Below, piece after piece: positions 1 through 6,874 of a DNA stretch of 35,413 nt. This DNA comes from a bacterium (lineage in GTDB: Bacteria > Desulfobacterota > Binatia > HRBIN30 > CADEER01): positions 1 through 35,413 of the forward strand of contig JAUIGL010000066.1 in the NCBI GenBank assembly GCA_030430165.1. Reading direction: 5' to 3'. A program made the translations under genes and the position numbers. The stretch's first letter is position 1. Each line of letters opens with the position of its first letter. A model generated the notes under the pieces. It did not search any database, had not been told where the DNA came from, and worked only from the letters and a program-made list of their open reading frames with translations.

Positions 1-1160
1 CGAGCTTTGCTGTGGTGCTGCTGGCTTTTGCGGCGAGCTCCGCGCTCGGCCAGGCAACGATTGAGATTGGATCGATCGTCGGGGGCGGCCCGATCGAGGT
101 GACCCTGTCGACGGGTGGTGAAGAGGTTGCCGGAACCGAGAACGAGATTGCGTTCGAGGCGGGCGCGCAGATCACGGGCTGTGCGGTGAACCCCGAGATC
201 ATGCGGGAAGCGAGCGCGTTTTCTTTCAGCCCGTCGGGCTGCACGCCGGGCGAAGACTGTGAGTCGGTCAAGGCGCTCATTCTGTCGTTCAGCAATACGG
301 CAGCGTTGCCGGACGGCGTTCGTCTGTACACCTGCGACGTCGCGGCGACCGGCGCTCCCGGTGACTACCCTCTGACCTGCTCGGCCCCGGGCGCTTCGGA
401 TCCGACCGGCAACTCGATCGACACCACCTGCACGGACGGAAACGTCAACATCCCGGACGTGCCGAAGGTGAACATCAGCGTCGGCAGCACGACGATCATG
501 CCGGGTGGCGCTGGGACGTTGGACGTGACCCTCGAGCTTCTCGACGAGGCTGCCGAGGTTGCGGCGACCGAGAACGTGTTGAGCTTCGCTCCCGAGACGC
601 AGATCGCGCGTTGCACGGTGAACCCGGAGATCAACCGCGACGCGAGTGCCTTCTCGCTGAGCCCGAGCGGTTGCGCCCCTGGCGTCGACTGCGAGTCGAT
701 CAAGGCTCTGGTGCTTTCGTTCACCGACCTGACGCCGCTCGACGACGGAACCCTTCTGTACACCTGCGACGTGGTGTCGGTGCCTGCCGGCTCGGCTGCT
801 GCGATGGTATCGGGTGTGCTTGCCGGCACCGCCGAGGGCACCTTCCCGGTCGTCTGCTCCGACCCCGGCTCGAGCGACCCGACGGGCGGTCCGCTGACCA
901 CCACCTGCACCGACGGTGAGGTGGTCGTGGTCGCGCCGACGGCGACGCCGACGGTGACGATGGAGCCGACCGCTCCGCCGACCGAGGATGCGACGGCGAC
1001 GCCGACGGAAGAGCCGACCGAGGAACCGACGAATACGCGGCGGCCGCTGGGACCGGACGACGACGATTCGTGCGCGGTGGTCGCGCCGCAGTCCAACTCG
1101 GGCGGCTGGATGCTGTTGCTGCCGCTGGCCGGCCTGCTGTGGCTGCGCCGGCGCCGTTAG
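1..1160 (+). CDS. Secreted/surface protein with two cohesin-like repeats and C-terminal sorting tail (5' end cut by window)
   Basis: The frame is open to the first base of the window (readable from position 3). A GTG at 12 is possible, but the visible start looks like the second half of a signal peptide ending near Ala-Leu-Gly-Gln, so the true start is probably upstream. The exported part holds two homologous domains of about 140 residues. Each has a VGS/IGS strand, a TEN-x-(I/L)-x-F motif, a Cys-(A/T)-VNPEI segment, an ASAF-S-(F/L)-SPSGC motif and an LYTCDV strand. They resemble cohesin-type beta sandwiches with extra conserved cysteines. A Thr/Pro/Glu-rich linker follows. The protein ends in DDDDSCAVV, a hydrophobic helix and four arginines, the layout of MYXO-CTERM and related sorting signals. 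I infer cell-surface anchoring; the ligand is unknown. A terminator follows 22 bp after the stop. Confidence 0.75.
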   Translation, partial: SFAVVLLAFAASSALGQATIEIGSIVGGGPIEVTLSTGGEEVAGTENEIAFEAGAQITGCAVNPEIMREASAFSFSPSGCTPGEDCESVKALILSFSNTAALPDGVRLYTCDVAATGAPGDYPLTCSAPGASDPTGNSIDTTCTDGNVNIPDVPKVNISVGSTTIMPGGAGTLDVTLELLDEAAEVAATENVLSFAPETQIARCTVNPEINRDASAFSLSPSGCAPGVDCESIKALVLSFTDLTPLDDGTLLYTCDVVSVPAGSAAAMVSGVLAGTAEGTFPVVCSDPGSSDPTGGPLTTTCTDGEVVVVAPTATPTVTMEPTAPPTEDATATPTEEPTEEPTNTRRPLGPDDDDSCAVVAPQSNSGGWMLLLPLAGLLWLRRRR

Positions 1161-1181
1161 TGGGCAGCGCACGCTGAATCG

Positions 1182-1215
1182 AAAAGGGGTCGGGATTTTC
1201 CCGACCCCTTTTTTT
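1182..1215 (+). terminator. Rho-independent terminator
   Basis: A 10-bp or longer perfect GC-rich stem (AAAGGGGTCGGG pairing with CCCGACCCCTTT) has a 4-5 nt AT loop and runs into seven T residues. It closes the sorting-tail gene and separates it from fabI. The A-run before the stem suggests it may work in both directions. Confidence 0.9.
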
Positions 1216-1263
1216 GTCCGCGTCAGACTGGAACGGCGCCGCGAAATCCAGGATCTTGGCTGG

Positions 1264-2031
1264 ATGTTGATGCAGGGAAAGCGGGTTCTGGTGTGCGGTG
1301 TTGCCAACGAGCGCAGCATCGCCTGGTCGATCGCGCAGCGCCTCCACAGCGAGGGGGCGGAGCTGGCGTTCTCGTACCCCAACGAGGCCATCGAGAAGCG
1401 GGTGCGGCCTCTCGCCGAGTCGCTCGACTCCGCGCTCGTGCTCGGCTGCGACGTCACCAAGGACGAGGAGATCGATTCGATGTTTGCCGAGCTCGCCGCG
1501 ACCTGGCCGGAGATCGACGCCGTCGTCCACTCGATCGCCTTCGCCCAGCGCGAAGAGCTGAAGGGCCGCTTCCTCGAAACCTCGCGCCAGGGGTTTCAGC
1601 TCGCCCTCGACATCAGCGCCTACTCACTGGTGGCGATGGCGCGGCGTGCCGAAGCGCTGCTGGCGGCGCGCCGCGGCGCGATGCTGACGCTGACCTACTT
1701 CGGCGCCGAGAAGGTGCTGCCGCACTACAACGTGATGGGCGTCGCCAAGGCCGCCCTCGAATCGTCGGTGCGCTACCTCGCCGCCGACCTCGGTCCCAAC
1801 GGCGTGCGCATCAACGCCCTGTCGGCGGGACCGATGAAGACCCTGTCCGCCGCCGGCATCACCGGCTTCAAGACCATGCTCCACCACCACGAAGAGCGAG
1901 CCCCGCTCCACCGCAACACTACGGGCGACGACGTCGCCTCGACCGCCCTCTATCTGCTGAGCGATCTGTCGGCCGGCGTCACCGGCGAGGTGGTGCATGT
2001 GGACGGGGGGTATAACATTATTGGTATGTGA
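1264..2031 (+). CDS. fabI: Enoyl-[acyl-carrier-protein] reductase FabI
   Basis: NAD(P)H-dependent reduction of the trans-2-enoyl-ACP double bond, the last step of each fatty-acid elongation cycle; cytoplasmic. The 255-residue product matches FabI length (E. coli 262). The cofactor loop is the divergent GVANERSIAW form typical of FabI rather than the classical TGxxxGIG. The FabI-type Tyr-x6-Lys pair is in YNVMGVAK, preceded by the second conserved Tyr in TYFGAEK. The C-terminus has INALSAGPMKTLSA and GEVVHVDGGY. ATG 1264 is preferred because AGGA lies 10 nt upstream; ATG 1270 is an alternative. The gene follows a terminator, so it probably has its own promoter. A heptad-repeat element starts about 9 bp after the stop. 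Identification is secure. Confidence 0.95.
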   Translation: MLMQGKRVLVCGVANERSIAWSIAQRLHSEGAELAFSYPNEAIEKRVRPLAESLDSALVLGCDVTKDEEIDSMFAELAATWPEIDAVVHSIAFAQREELKGRFLETSRQGFQLALDISAYSLVAMARRAEALLAARRGAMLTLTYFGAEKVLPHYNVMGVAKAALESSVRYLAADLGPNGVRINALSAGPMKTLSAAGITGFKTMLHHHEERAPLHRNTTGDDVASTALYLLSDLSAGVTGEVVHVDGGYNIIGM

Positions 2032-2039
2032 ACTTTCGA

Positions 2040-2191
2040 GGGGCTAGGAGCTAGGGACTAGGGGCTAGGGATGGTCGGAAAGCATCGGCTTCAGGATCGC
2101 AGTCGTTTCCCCACCCAGAGCCTGACAGCGATAGGGTCCGACCACCCCTAACCCCTAACCCCTAACCCCTAGTCCCTAGCCCCTGCTTTTT
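2040..2191. repeat. Heptad inverted-repeat element, family A (GGGGCTA), copy 1
   Basis: The left arm at 2040-2074 consists of imperfect GGGGCTA heptads ending GGGATGG. The right arm at 2143-2185 is the complementary array (CCCCTAA/CCCTAGT) followed by CCCCTGCTTTTT. The arms enclose about 70 bp of unrelated sequence. G-tracts every 7 nt would allow G-quadruplex formation as well as a long hairpin. It fills the gap between fabI and lgt and ends 3 nt before the lgt ATG, leaving no Shine-Dalgarno sequence there. Confidence 0.85.
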
Positions 2192-2194
2192 AAA

Positions 2195-3010
2195 ATGCGC
2201 CGAATCCTTTTCCACATCGGTGACTACCCCGTGTCCAGTTTCTGGACGATGGCGTTTCTCGGGTTTGCGGTCGCGTTCCTGGTGTTTCGGCGCGGGCTCG
2301 ACAAGCGCGGGTACGATACGCGGATCGCCTACGACGTCATCTTGTGGGCGTACATCGGCGGCTGGGTCGGGGCGCGCTTGTTCGTGATTCCGGCGGGGTG
2401 GGAGTACTTCGTGGAGTCGCCGATTCTGTTCTTGTTGTCGGGCAGCGGCTGGGTCTGGTACGGCGGCGTCATCGGCGGCGCGGTGGCGGTGCTCGCCTGG
2501 GCGCGGCGCAACGACCTGCCGCTGCGGACCATCGGCGACATCGCCGCGCCGGCGCTCTCGGTAGGTCTCGGTATCGGGCGCATCGGCTGCCAGCTGTCGG
2601 GCGACGGCGACTACGGCATTCCCAGCGACCTGCCGTGGGCCATGGCCTATCCCGACGGGGTGGTTCCGACCACCGAACGAGTGCATCCGACGCCGGTCTA
2701 CGAGATGATCGCCTGCTTCGCCACGGCCTGGTACCTGATGCGCATCCCGCCCGCCTCGCGCGCCGCCGGCTGGCAGCTCGGCCTGTACCTCGGCATCAGC
2801 GGCGTGGTTCGCTTTCTCATCGAGTTCGTTCGCCGCAACCCGGCATGGCTCATCGGTCTGACCACGGCGCAATGGATGTCGATCGGCAGCATCGCGGTCG
2901 GCATCTACCTGATGCGCAGCGCCAGCGACCCGCTGCCGCCGCCCGAGCGCTTCAACCGCATCCTCCCCGAAGCGCCGGAAGAACCGGAAGAAGCCGAACC
3001 GTTCTTCTAA
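2195..3010 (+). CDS. lgt: Prolipoprotein diacylglyceryl transferase (Lgt family)
   Basis: Inner-membrane enzyme that transfers diacylglycerol from phosphatidylglycerol to the lipobox cysteine of prolipoproteins. The 271-residue protein has about seven hydrophobic segments. Family signposts are an N-terminal FHIGDYPVSSFW, WYGGVIGG near 88-95, the GRIG signature at 128-131 and HPTPVYE at 164-170. The signature reads GRIGCQLSGDGDYG: the Asn and Glu of the E. coli GRIGNFINGE block are replaced by Cys and Asp. The related GRxGCFLxG form is common in non-proteobacterial Lgt proteins. The C-terminus ends in a short acidic tail. No ribosome-binding site is visible, because repeat copy A1 abuts the start; the start is still favoured by the conserved N-terminus. 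A predicted lipoprotein substrate is encoded at 24.3 kb. Confidence 0.9.
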   Translation: MRRILFHIGDYPVSSFWTMAFLGFAVAFLVFRRGLDKRGYDTRIAYDVILWAYIGGWVGARLFVIPAGWEYFVESPILFLLSGSGWVWYGGVIGGAVAVLAWARRNDLPLRTIGDIAAPALSVGLGIGRIGCQLSGDGDYGIPSDLPWAMAYPDGVVPTTERVHPTPVYEMIACFATAWYLMRIPPASRAAGWQLGLYLGISGVVRFLIEFVRRNPAWLIGLTTAQWMSIGSIAVGIYLMRSASDPLPPPERFNRILPEAPEEPEEAEPFF

Positions 3011-3345
3011 CGCGCCCGCGGCGCGTGGTCCCAAACGCTCCGTCGCCAAGGCTCCGGAGCGCGTCCCAAGCCGCACCTCGCTGCGCTCTATGCGGCGTCC
3101 CAACGCCGCGATTCGCTTCGCTCTCGCGGCGGTCCCAAGCGCCTCCGGCGCGGGGGCTCCAGGGTTTCCCGCGGCGACCCCGTCCTCCGAAGCTCGCAGA
3201 GCGTAGGGGGAAGCCGCTTGGGACGAACGCCGAGCGAAGCGATGGCGTTCTTGGGACGACCGGCGCAGCCGGTCTTGGGACACGCTCCGGAGCCTTGGCG
3301 ACGCAGCGTTTGGGACCCGGCGGCGTCAGCCGCCGCGCTTTGGCC
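3011..3345. repeat. Modular hairpin array punctuated by GTCCCAA / TTGGGAC heptamers
   Basis: Four GTCCCAA copies start at 3028, 3063, 3097 and 3132 (spacing 34-35 bp). Four reverse-complement TTGGGAC copies start at 3218, 3251, 3275 and 3310. Between neighbours lie small palindromes, for example GCGCCTCCGGCGC, CCGGCGCAGCCGG and CGGCGGCGTCAGCCGCCG. The outermost 43 bp (about 3028-3070) match the complement of about 3274-3316 with only two differences, so the whole block can fold back on itself. It occupies the convergent gap between lgt and the SDR gene, and its last hairpin covers the SDR stop codon. It may act as a bidirectional terminator. I see no gene in it. Confidence 0.8.
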
Positions 3346-4108
3346 GTCGCGTGCTGCGTTTGACTTGCGAGCGCATGAAGCCCGGGGCGAGTGCCTTTAC
3401 GATGTATCCGGCGGCGATGCCGCGCGGGTAGGTTAGGTCGCGTTTGCGTTTGTCGATTGCGTCGACGATTGCGTCGACCAGTCCCTCGGGCTCGGCCATC
3501 AGCTTGCGCGCGGTTTCGGGCATTCGCTGCATCGCTTCTTGGTCGAAGAAGTCGGTGCGGATCGAGCCCGGGCAGACGGTGAGGACGTCGATACCGTGCT
3601 CCTCGAGCTCGATCGACAGTGCTTCGGCGAGGCCGACCATGGCGAACTTGGACGCGGCGTAGGCGCTTTCGTCGGGGGTTGCGATGCGCCCGGCGACCGA
3701 GGCGATGAACACCAGCTGACCGCTGCCGCGTTCGGCCATGTGGGCTGCGATCGCCTTGGTCCAGTAAACGGTTCCCAGGTAGTTGACGCGCATCATCCGC
3801 TCGATGTCGTCGACGTCCCACTCGAGAAACGAGCGGTGGTGCCCGTAGCCGGCGTTGTTGACCAGCAGGTCGACCCCGCCGAGCTCGGCGACCGCCTGCT
3901 CGGCGACCGCGAAGCACTGCTCCTTGTCGCCGACGTCGCAGGCGGCGTAGGCCGCCTCGCCGCCGGCCGAACCGATCTCCCCGGCGAGCTCCGCAAGCAG
4001 CTCCGCGCGCCGCGCAGTCAGGAACAACCGTGTCCCCCGCGCCGCCAGCCGCAGCGCGAGGAGGCGCCCGATGCCGCTGGAGGCGCCGGTGATGATCGCC
4101 GTTTTCAT
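3326..4108 (-). CDS. Classical short-chain dehydrogenase/reductase
   Basis: 260 residues, typical classical SDR length. The Rossmann motif TGASSGIG is at 7-14 and NNAG near 87. The catalytic Ser is in IASVAG and the Tyr-Lys pair in YAASK. An Arg at the end of beta-2 (TARR) suggests NADP(H) preference. The segment after PGSIRTDFF and the C-terminal hydrophobic region resemble the DltE/YqjQ-type SDRs that act on lipophilic alcohols or ketones; the substrate is not predictable. The C-terminus is very basic (QVKRSTRRPKRGG). Its last two glycines and stop codon are encoded by the outermost hairpin of the adjoining array, so the end of the gene may have been reshaped by that repeat. Heptad element A2 begins 8 bp upstream of the ATG, and no clear ribosome-binding site remains. 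Confidence 0.88.
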   Translation of the reverse strand: MKTAIITGASSGIGRLLALRLAARGTRLFLTARRAELLAELAGEIGSAGGEAAYAACDVGDKEQCFAVAEQAVAELGGVDLLVNNAGYGHHRSFLEWDVDDIERMMRVNYLGTVYWTKAIAAHMAERGSGQLVFIASVAGRIATPDESAYAASKFAMVGLAEALSIELEEHGIDVLTVCPGSIRTDFFDQEAMQRMPETARKLMAEPEGLVDAIVDAIDKRKRDLTYPRGIAAGYIVKALAPGFMRSQVKRSTRRPKRGG

Positions 4109-4116
4109 TGAAGGGC

Positions 4117-4274
4117 CGGGGCTAGGGGCTAGGGGCTAGGGACTAGGGGCTAGGGGCTAGGGATGGTTGGCTAGCATTGGCGTCAGTTCAATGAGTCGTG
4201 TTCCCAGTGCTGCGGTTGTCGATGCCACAACACCCCCTAGTCCCTAACCCCTAGCCCCTAACCCCTGCTTTTTT
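4117..4274. repeat. Heptad inverted-repeat element, family A (GGGGCTA), copy 2
   Basis: The left arm at 4117-4166 has about seven GGGGCTA/GGGACTA heptads ending GGGATGG. The right arm at 4231-4266 is the complement, followed by CCCCTGCTTTTTT exactly as in copy 1. The middle 65 bp share little with copy 1 apart from the edges. The element runs up to the base before the WS/DGAT stop codon (4275-4277). On its other side it lies directly upstream of the SDR start. Confidence 0.85.
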
Positions 4275-5744
4275 CTAACCTACCGAGCTCTTCCTCCCCC
4301 GCCGCTTCGTCGCCGAACGGGTCTTCGACGCGCGGCGCTTCTTCGGTTTGGCGCGGCGTTTCAGCTCCTCGAAAGCCTTGGTCAGGTAGGCGACGAAGTC
4401 GTGCAGGTCGGGGATCGATTCCCAGTCGGCGTTGAGGCCCCAGAAGAGGCCGCCGTTGTAGCTGAACAGGCCGACGACGAGGGCCTGGTTCTCGAACAGG
4501 GGAACCACCGGGTAGCTGGTGAGCATCTCGCAGCCGCACATGTAGAGGGGGATCTGCGGGCCGGGGACGTTGGTGACGACGAGGTTGTAGGGGCGGGAGC
4601 GCGATGCCATTCGCACCGCCTGGACCAGCACGGTGGGGACCGTCCACTCGGCGATCGCGGTCATGATCTCGGCGCCGACCGCCTGCTTCGATTCCTTGAG
4701 GCCCGACATCGTCTCGCGCACGGCGCGCAGCCGGTCGAGCGGGTCGTCGAGGTGGACTGGCAGCTCGGCGACCATCTCGGCGATGCGGTTGCCGAGGGCG
4801 CCGCGTTCGCCCTGGGTGCGCACGCTCACCGGCACCATGGCGCGAACGTCGAGCTCGTCGGGATCGAGGCCGCGGTCGCTGAAGAAGCGGCGCAAGGCGC
4901 CGGCGACGATCGCCAGGACGACATCGTTGAGGGTACCGCCGAGCTCGTTCTTGATCGCCTTGAGCTCGGCGATACGCATCTCGATCCAGTCGAATCGGCG
5001 GGTCGGGCCGACCTCGACGTTGAGCGGGGTCTCGGACGCGGGATTGAACGCCGGGGTCAGTGTTTCGGCGAGCGCGGTGAAGGTCTCCTCGGCGCTGTTG
5101 AGGGCGGCTTCCGGGTGGCGGATCTTGTCCTGGACTGCGCCGAGCAGCTCGAAGGGTTGGCGGATGCGGCGCCGGACTTCGTCGACGATGAGGTCGGTGT
5201 CGCTCGGCCGCGGACGCGGTACCCAGGGCATCGGCGTCGGGATTTCCTGGTTCGGCTCGATCTCCATCAGCACCGACATGATGTCGGCGCCGGAGATGCC
5301 GTCGATCATGCAGTGGTGCGTCTTGGTGATCAGCGCGAAGCGGTCTCCCTCGAGACCCTCGACGAACCACATCTCCCAGAGCGGGCGGGTGCGGTCGAGC
5401 TGTTGCGACTGGATGCGCGCGGCCATCCGCTTGAGGGTGCGTTCGTCGCCCGGCCGCGGCAGCGCCGAATGGCGCACGTGGTAGTGCAAGCGGAAGCGAT
5501 CGTCGTCGACCCAGATCGGCAGTCGCTCGTAGGGGAGGTAGCCGAGCTTCTGCCGGAAGCGCGGCACCAGATGCAGCCGCGCCTCGATGCTGCGGCGGAT
5601 CAACTCGATGTCGATGCCGCCTTCCTCGGTTTGTACCGGCTTGGCGTCGAAGATGAAGACACCGCCGACGTGCATGTGGCAGCGGTTGTCCTCGAGTCCG
5701 ATGAAAGAGGCGTCGAGAGCGGTCAGTCGATCGTAGTTGGCCAT
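4275..5744 (-). CDS. Wax ester synthase / diacylglycerol acyltransferase (WS/DGAT)
   Basis: Transfers acyl groups from acyl-CoA to fatty alcohols or diacylglycerol, making wax esters or triacylglycerol storage lipid at the cytoplasmic membrane. The 489-residue length is usual for the family. The N-terminal acyltransferase domain starts with the family-typical LTALDASFIGLED and carries the catalytic HHxxxDG motif as HHCMIDG (143-149). The second domain has the conserved NVPGPQIPLY and NGGLFWGLNAD blocks. A Lys/Arg-rich tail ends the protein. ATG 5744 is preferred over GTG 5750: GGAG lies 5 nt upstream and the ATG follows the stop codon of the YhbY gene by 2 nt, which implies translational coupling. 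Which acyl acceptor is used cannot be read from the sequence. Confidence 0.92.
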   Translation of the reverse strand: MANYDRLTALDASFIGLEDNRCHMHVGGVFIFDAKPVQTEEGGIDIELIRRSIEARLHLVPRFRQKLGYLPYERLPIWVDDDRFRLHYHVRHSALPRPGDERTLKRMAARIQSQQLDRTRPLWEMWFVEGLEGDRFALITKTHHCMIDGISGADIMSVLMEIEPNQEIPTPMPWVPRPRPSDTDLIVDEVRRRIRQPFELLGAVQDKIRHPEAALNSAEETFTALAETLTPAFNPASETPLNVEVGPTRRFDWIEMRIAELKAIKNELGGTLNDVVLAIVAGALRRFFSDRGLDPDELDVRAMVPVSVRTQGERGALGNRIAEMVAELPVHLDDPLDRLRAVRETMSGLKESKQAVGAEIMTAIAEWTVPTVLVQAVRMASRSRPYNLVVTNVPGPQIPLYMCGCEMLTSYPVVPLFENQALVVGLFSYNGGLFWGLNADWESIPDLHDFVAYLTKAFEELKRRAKPKKRRASKTRSATKRRGRKSSVG

Positions 5745-5746
5745 CG

Positions 5747-6091
5747 TCACTCCGTAGAAGGTTGTTCGGCGCTCTCTTCGACGTCGCCGGCGCTGGGAAC
5801 TTCGATCCGCGGGTTGTCGGGGTTGCGCCGGTAGAGAATGAGCACTCGCCCGATCGACCCGGCTACCGTGCAGCCCAGCTCCTGCTCGATCTGGGCCGCG
5901 GCCTGCTTGCGGTCGAGCGGCGCTTCGGCCGACAGCTTGACCTTGATCAGCTCGTGATCGCTGAGGCCGGCGTCGATCTGCTTGACGACCGAAGGGCCGA
6001 GCCCGCGCTGTCCGACGTGGACCAGTGGCCGCATGTCGTGCGCCAGGCCGCGGAGGTACTTCTTCTGCTTGCCGTTCATCGGGTTTTGCAC
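5747..6091 (-). CDS. yhbY: YhbY / CRM-domain RNA-binding protein
   Basis: A 114-residue protein with a single CRM domain, a fold that binds pre-50S ribosomal particles and structured RNA. Recognisable blocks are NGKQKKYLRGLAHDM, the GxxGL-type loop in VGQRGLGPSVV, HELIKVKL, and GRVLILYRRNP near the end of the domain. The last 20 residues form an acidic tail beyond the usual 97-residue family length. ATG 6091 gives MQNPMNGKQ; the internal ATG at 6079 is closer to the family start. It is the upstream gene of a two-gene unit with WS/DGAT, sharing a junction of 2 nt. The functional link between ribosome maturation and storage lipid is probably only positional. Confidence 0.88.
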   Translation of the reverse strand: MQNPMNGKQKKYLRGLAHDMRPLVHVGQRGLGPSVVKQIDAGLSDHELIKVKLSAEAPLDRKQAAAQIEQELGCTVAGSIGRVLILYRRNPDNPRIEVPSAGDVEESAEQPSTE

Positions 6092-6146
6092 TTACGCCGG
6101 TCGGCGATCGAAATGCAAAGGGGGGCCGATGTCGGCTTCGGCATCC

Positions 6147-6305
6147 TCGGATTCCCGCTCCTTACCAAGGACGGGGCCAGGGAGAGGTAGAGCCTTGAGC
6201 AGCCTCTATTCTCGGGTTGACGGCGCTCCGGTTGACCCCCCTGAAGTCCCCCCTTGGCAAGGGGGGGACGCGGTTCGGGTTTTGGCCGCGCCGCGCTCGA
6301 GGCAG
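6147..6305. repeat. CCCCCCTT/AAGGGGGG palindromic element, family D, copy 1
   Basis: Shares an ordered series of blocks with 25079-25230: CCTCGGATT then CCTCCTTAC or a close variant at the left; about 60 bp of variable sequence; then GGCGCTCC or GGCGGCTCC, TTGACCCCC, CTGAAGTCCCCCCTTG and CAAGGGGGGAC, ending with TTCGGGTT. The 3' half is a near-perfect hairpin. It overlaps the tail of the ribbon-helix-helix gene region and fills the gap after it. It is non-coding. Confidence 0.7.
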
Positions 6306-6307
6306 CG

Positions 6308-6475
6308 TCACTCGTCGGGCGGCGTCCAGCCCAGCTTGTCCAGGATCACCATCCTGGCCCAGCTCGACGAGGTCAGCCCGAGGCGCTTGGCCGCCCGTTC
6401 GACCAGGATTTTCTGGCTCGGAGTCAGCCTGACGTCGATTTTCTGGTCGTATTGCTCGTCCGCACTCTCGCTCAT
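6308..6475 (-). CDS. Small ribbon-helix-helix (DUF1778/CopG-like) DNA-binding protein
   Basis: 55 residues. The strand KIDVRLTPSQ is followed by two helices, ILVERAAKRLGL and SSSWARMVILDKLGW, the layout of MetJ/Arc/CopG repressors and DUF1778 antitoxins. ATG 6475 is chosen because AGGGGGC lies 7 nt upstream; a frame extension to 6559 has no such site. No GNAT or other toxin gene sits next to it, so it is either an orphan antitoxin or a solitary regulator. A possible promoter and a 7-bp inverted repeat lie just upstream (6516-6559), consistent with autoregulation. Confidence 0.7.
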   Translation of the reverse strand: MSESADEQYDQKIDVRLTPSQKILVERAAKRLGLTSSSWARMVILDKLGWTPPDE

Positions 6476-6515
6476 CCAATAGCCCCCTGCGTACTTCCTT
6501 GCTCCGATTTCCCCG

Positions 6516-6559
6516 TTGACTGACAGTTGGATGATGGTCGCGGTCCGGGAAACAGTCAA
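6516..6559 (-). promoter_or_regulatory. Possible promoter/operator of the ribbon-helix-helix gene
   Basis: On the minus strand, TTGACT (6559-6554) and CATCAT (6536-6531) are separated by 17 bp, a 5/6 and 4/6 match to the sigma-70 boxes. CAGTCAA at 6553-6559 and TTGACTG at 6516-6522 form a 7-bp inverted repeat that brackets the core promoter. This is a plausible operator for the small repressor-like protein, by inference only. Confidence 0.35.
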
Positions 6560-6585
6560 GTGCAGATAAAAACAGACAGAACGTC

Positions 6586-6701
6586 GCCCCTCGATACGCG
6601 CTTCGCGCTACTCGGGAATGCGGTGGACGGGGCGTCCGCGGGGAATTGTCTGGCAGCAAGCCCCGATTGTCCCGAGTAGCCCGCAGGGCGTATCGAGGGG
6701 C
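6586..6701. repeat. Inverted repeat with CCCCTCGATACGC arms
   Basis: The left arm at 6586-6617 reads GCCCCTCGATACGC, then CGCTACTCGGGA. The right arm at 6670-6701 is its complement except for the short central palindromes, which differ (GCTTCGC against CCGCAGGG). A second GTCGGGAATGCGG follows at 6708, echoing CTCGGGAATGCGG at 6611. The 400-bp gap between the ribbon-helix-helix and SDR genes holds this element and no credible gene. Confidence 0.75.
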
Positions 6702-6874
6702 GCGGTAGTCGGGAATGCGGAGGGGGGAGGGAGGAGCGCTCTCGATCGTGGGCGGCCGAGCGCGTTGGTGGTTGGGTCTCTGGATCCGTTCTCGTGTGTG
6801 GTGCATGATCGCCAATCGTGCACAGGCCTTTGCGGGCCAGCTGGGGACCTTGCGAGACAACACAGGAGACGACG

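Noticed and set aside
988..1263. N-terminal extension of FabI
   Set aside because: It would run through the terminator and the 3' end of the preceding gene; the FabI fold starts at 1264-1270 with a suitable ribosome-binding site.
2040..2191. Telomere or integrated linear plasmid end
   Set aside because: The heptads look telomere-like but sit internally, in several places, as inverted pairs between ordinary genes.
3028..3316. CRISPR array
   Set aside because: The repeated word is only 7 nt and the parts between are palindromes, not unique spacers; the second half is in the reverse orientation and no cas gene is present.
4401..5834. 477-codon plus-strand frame opposite WS/DGAT
   Set aside because: Antisense shadow of a gene with a clear HHxxxDG motif.
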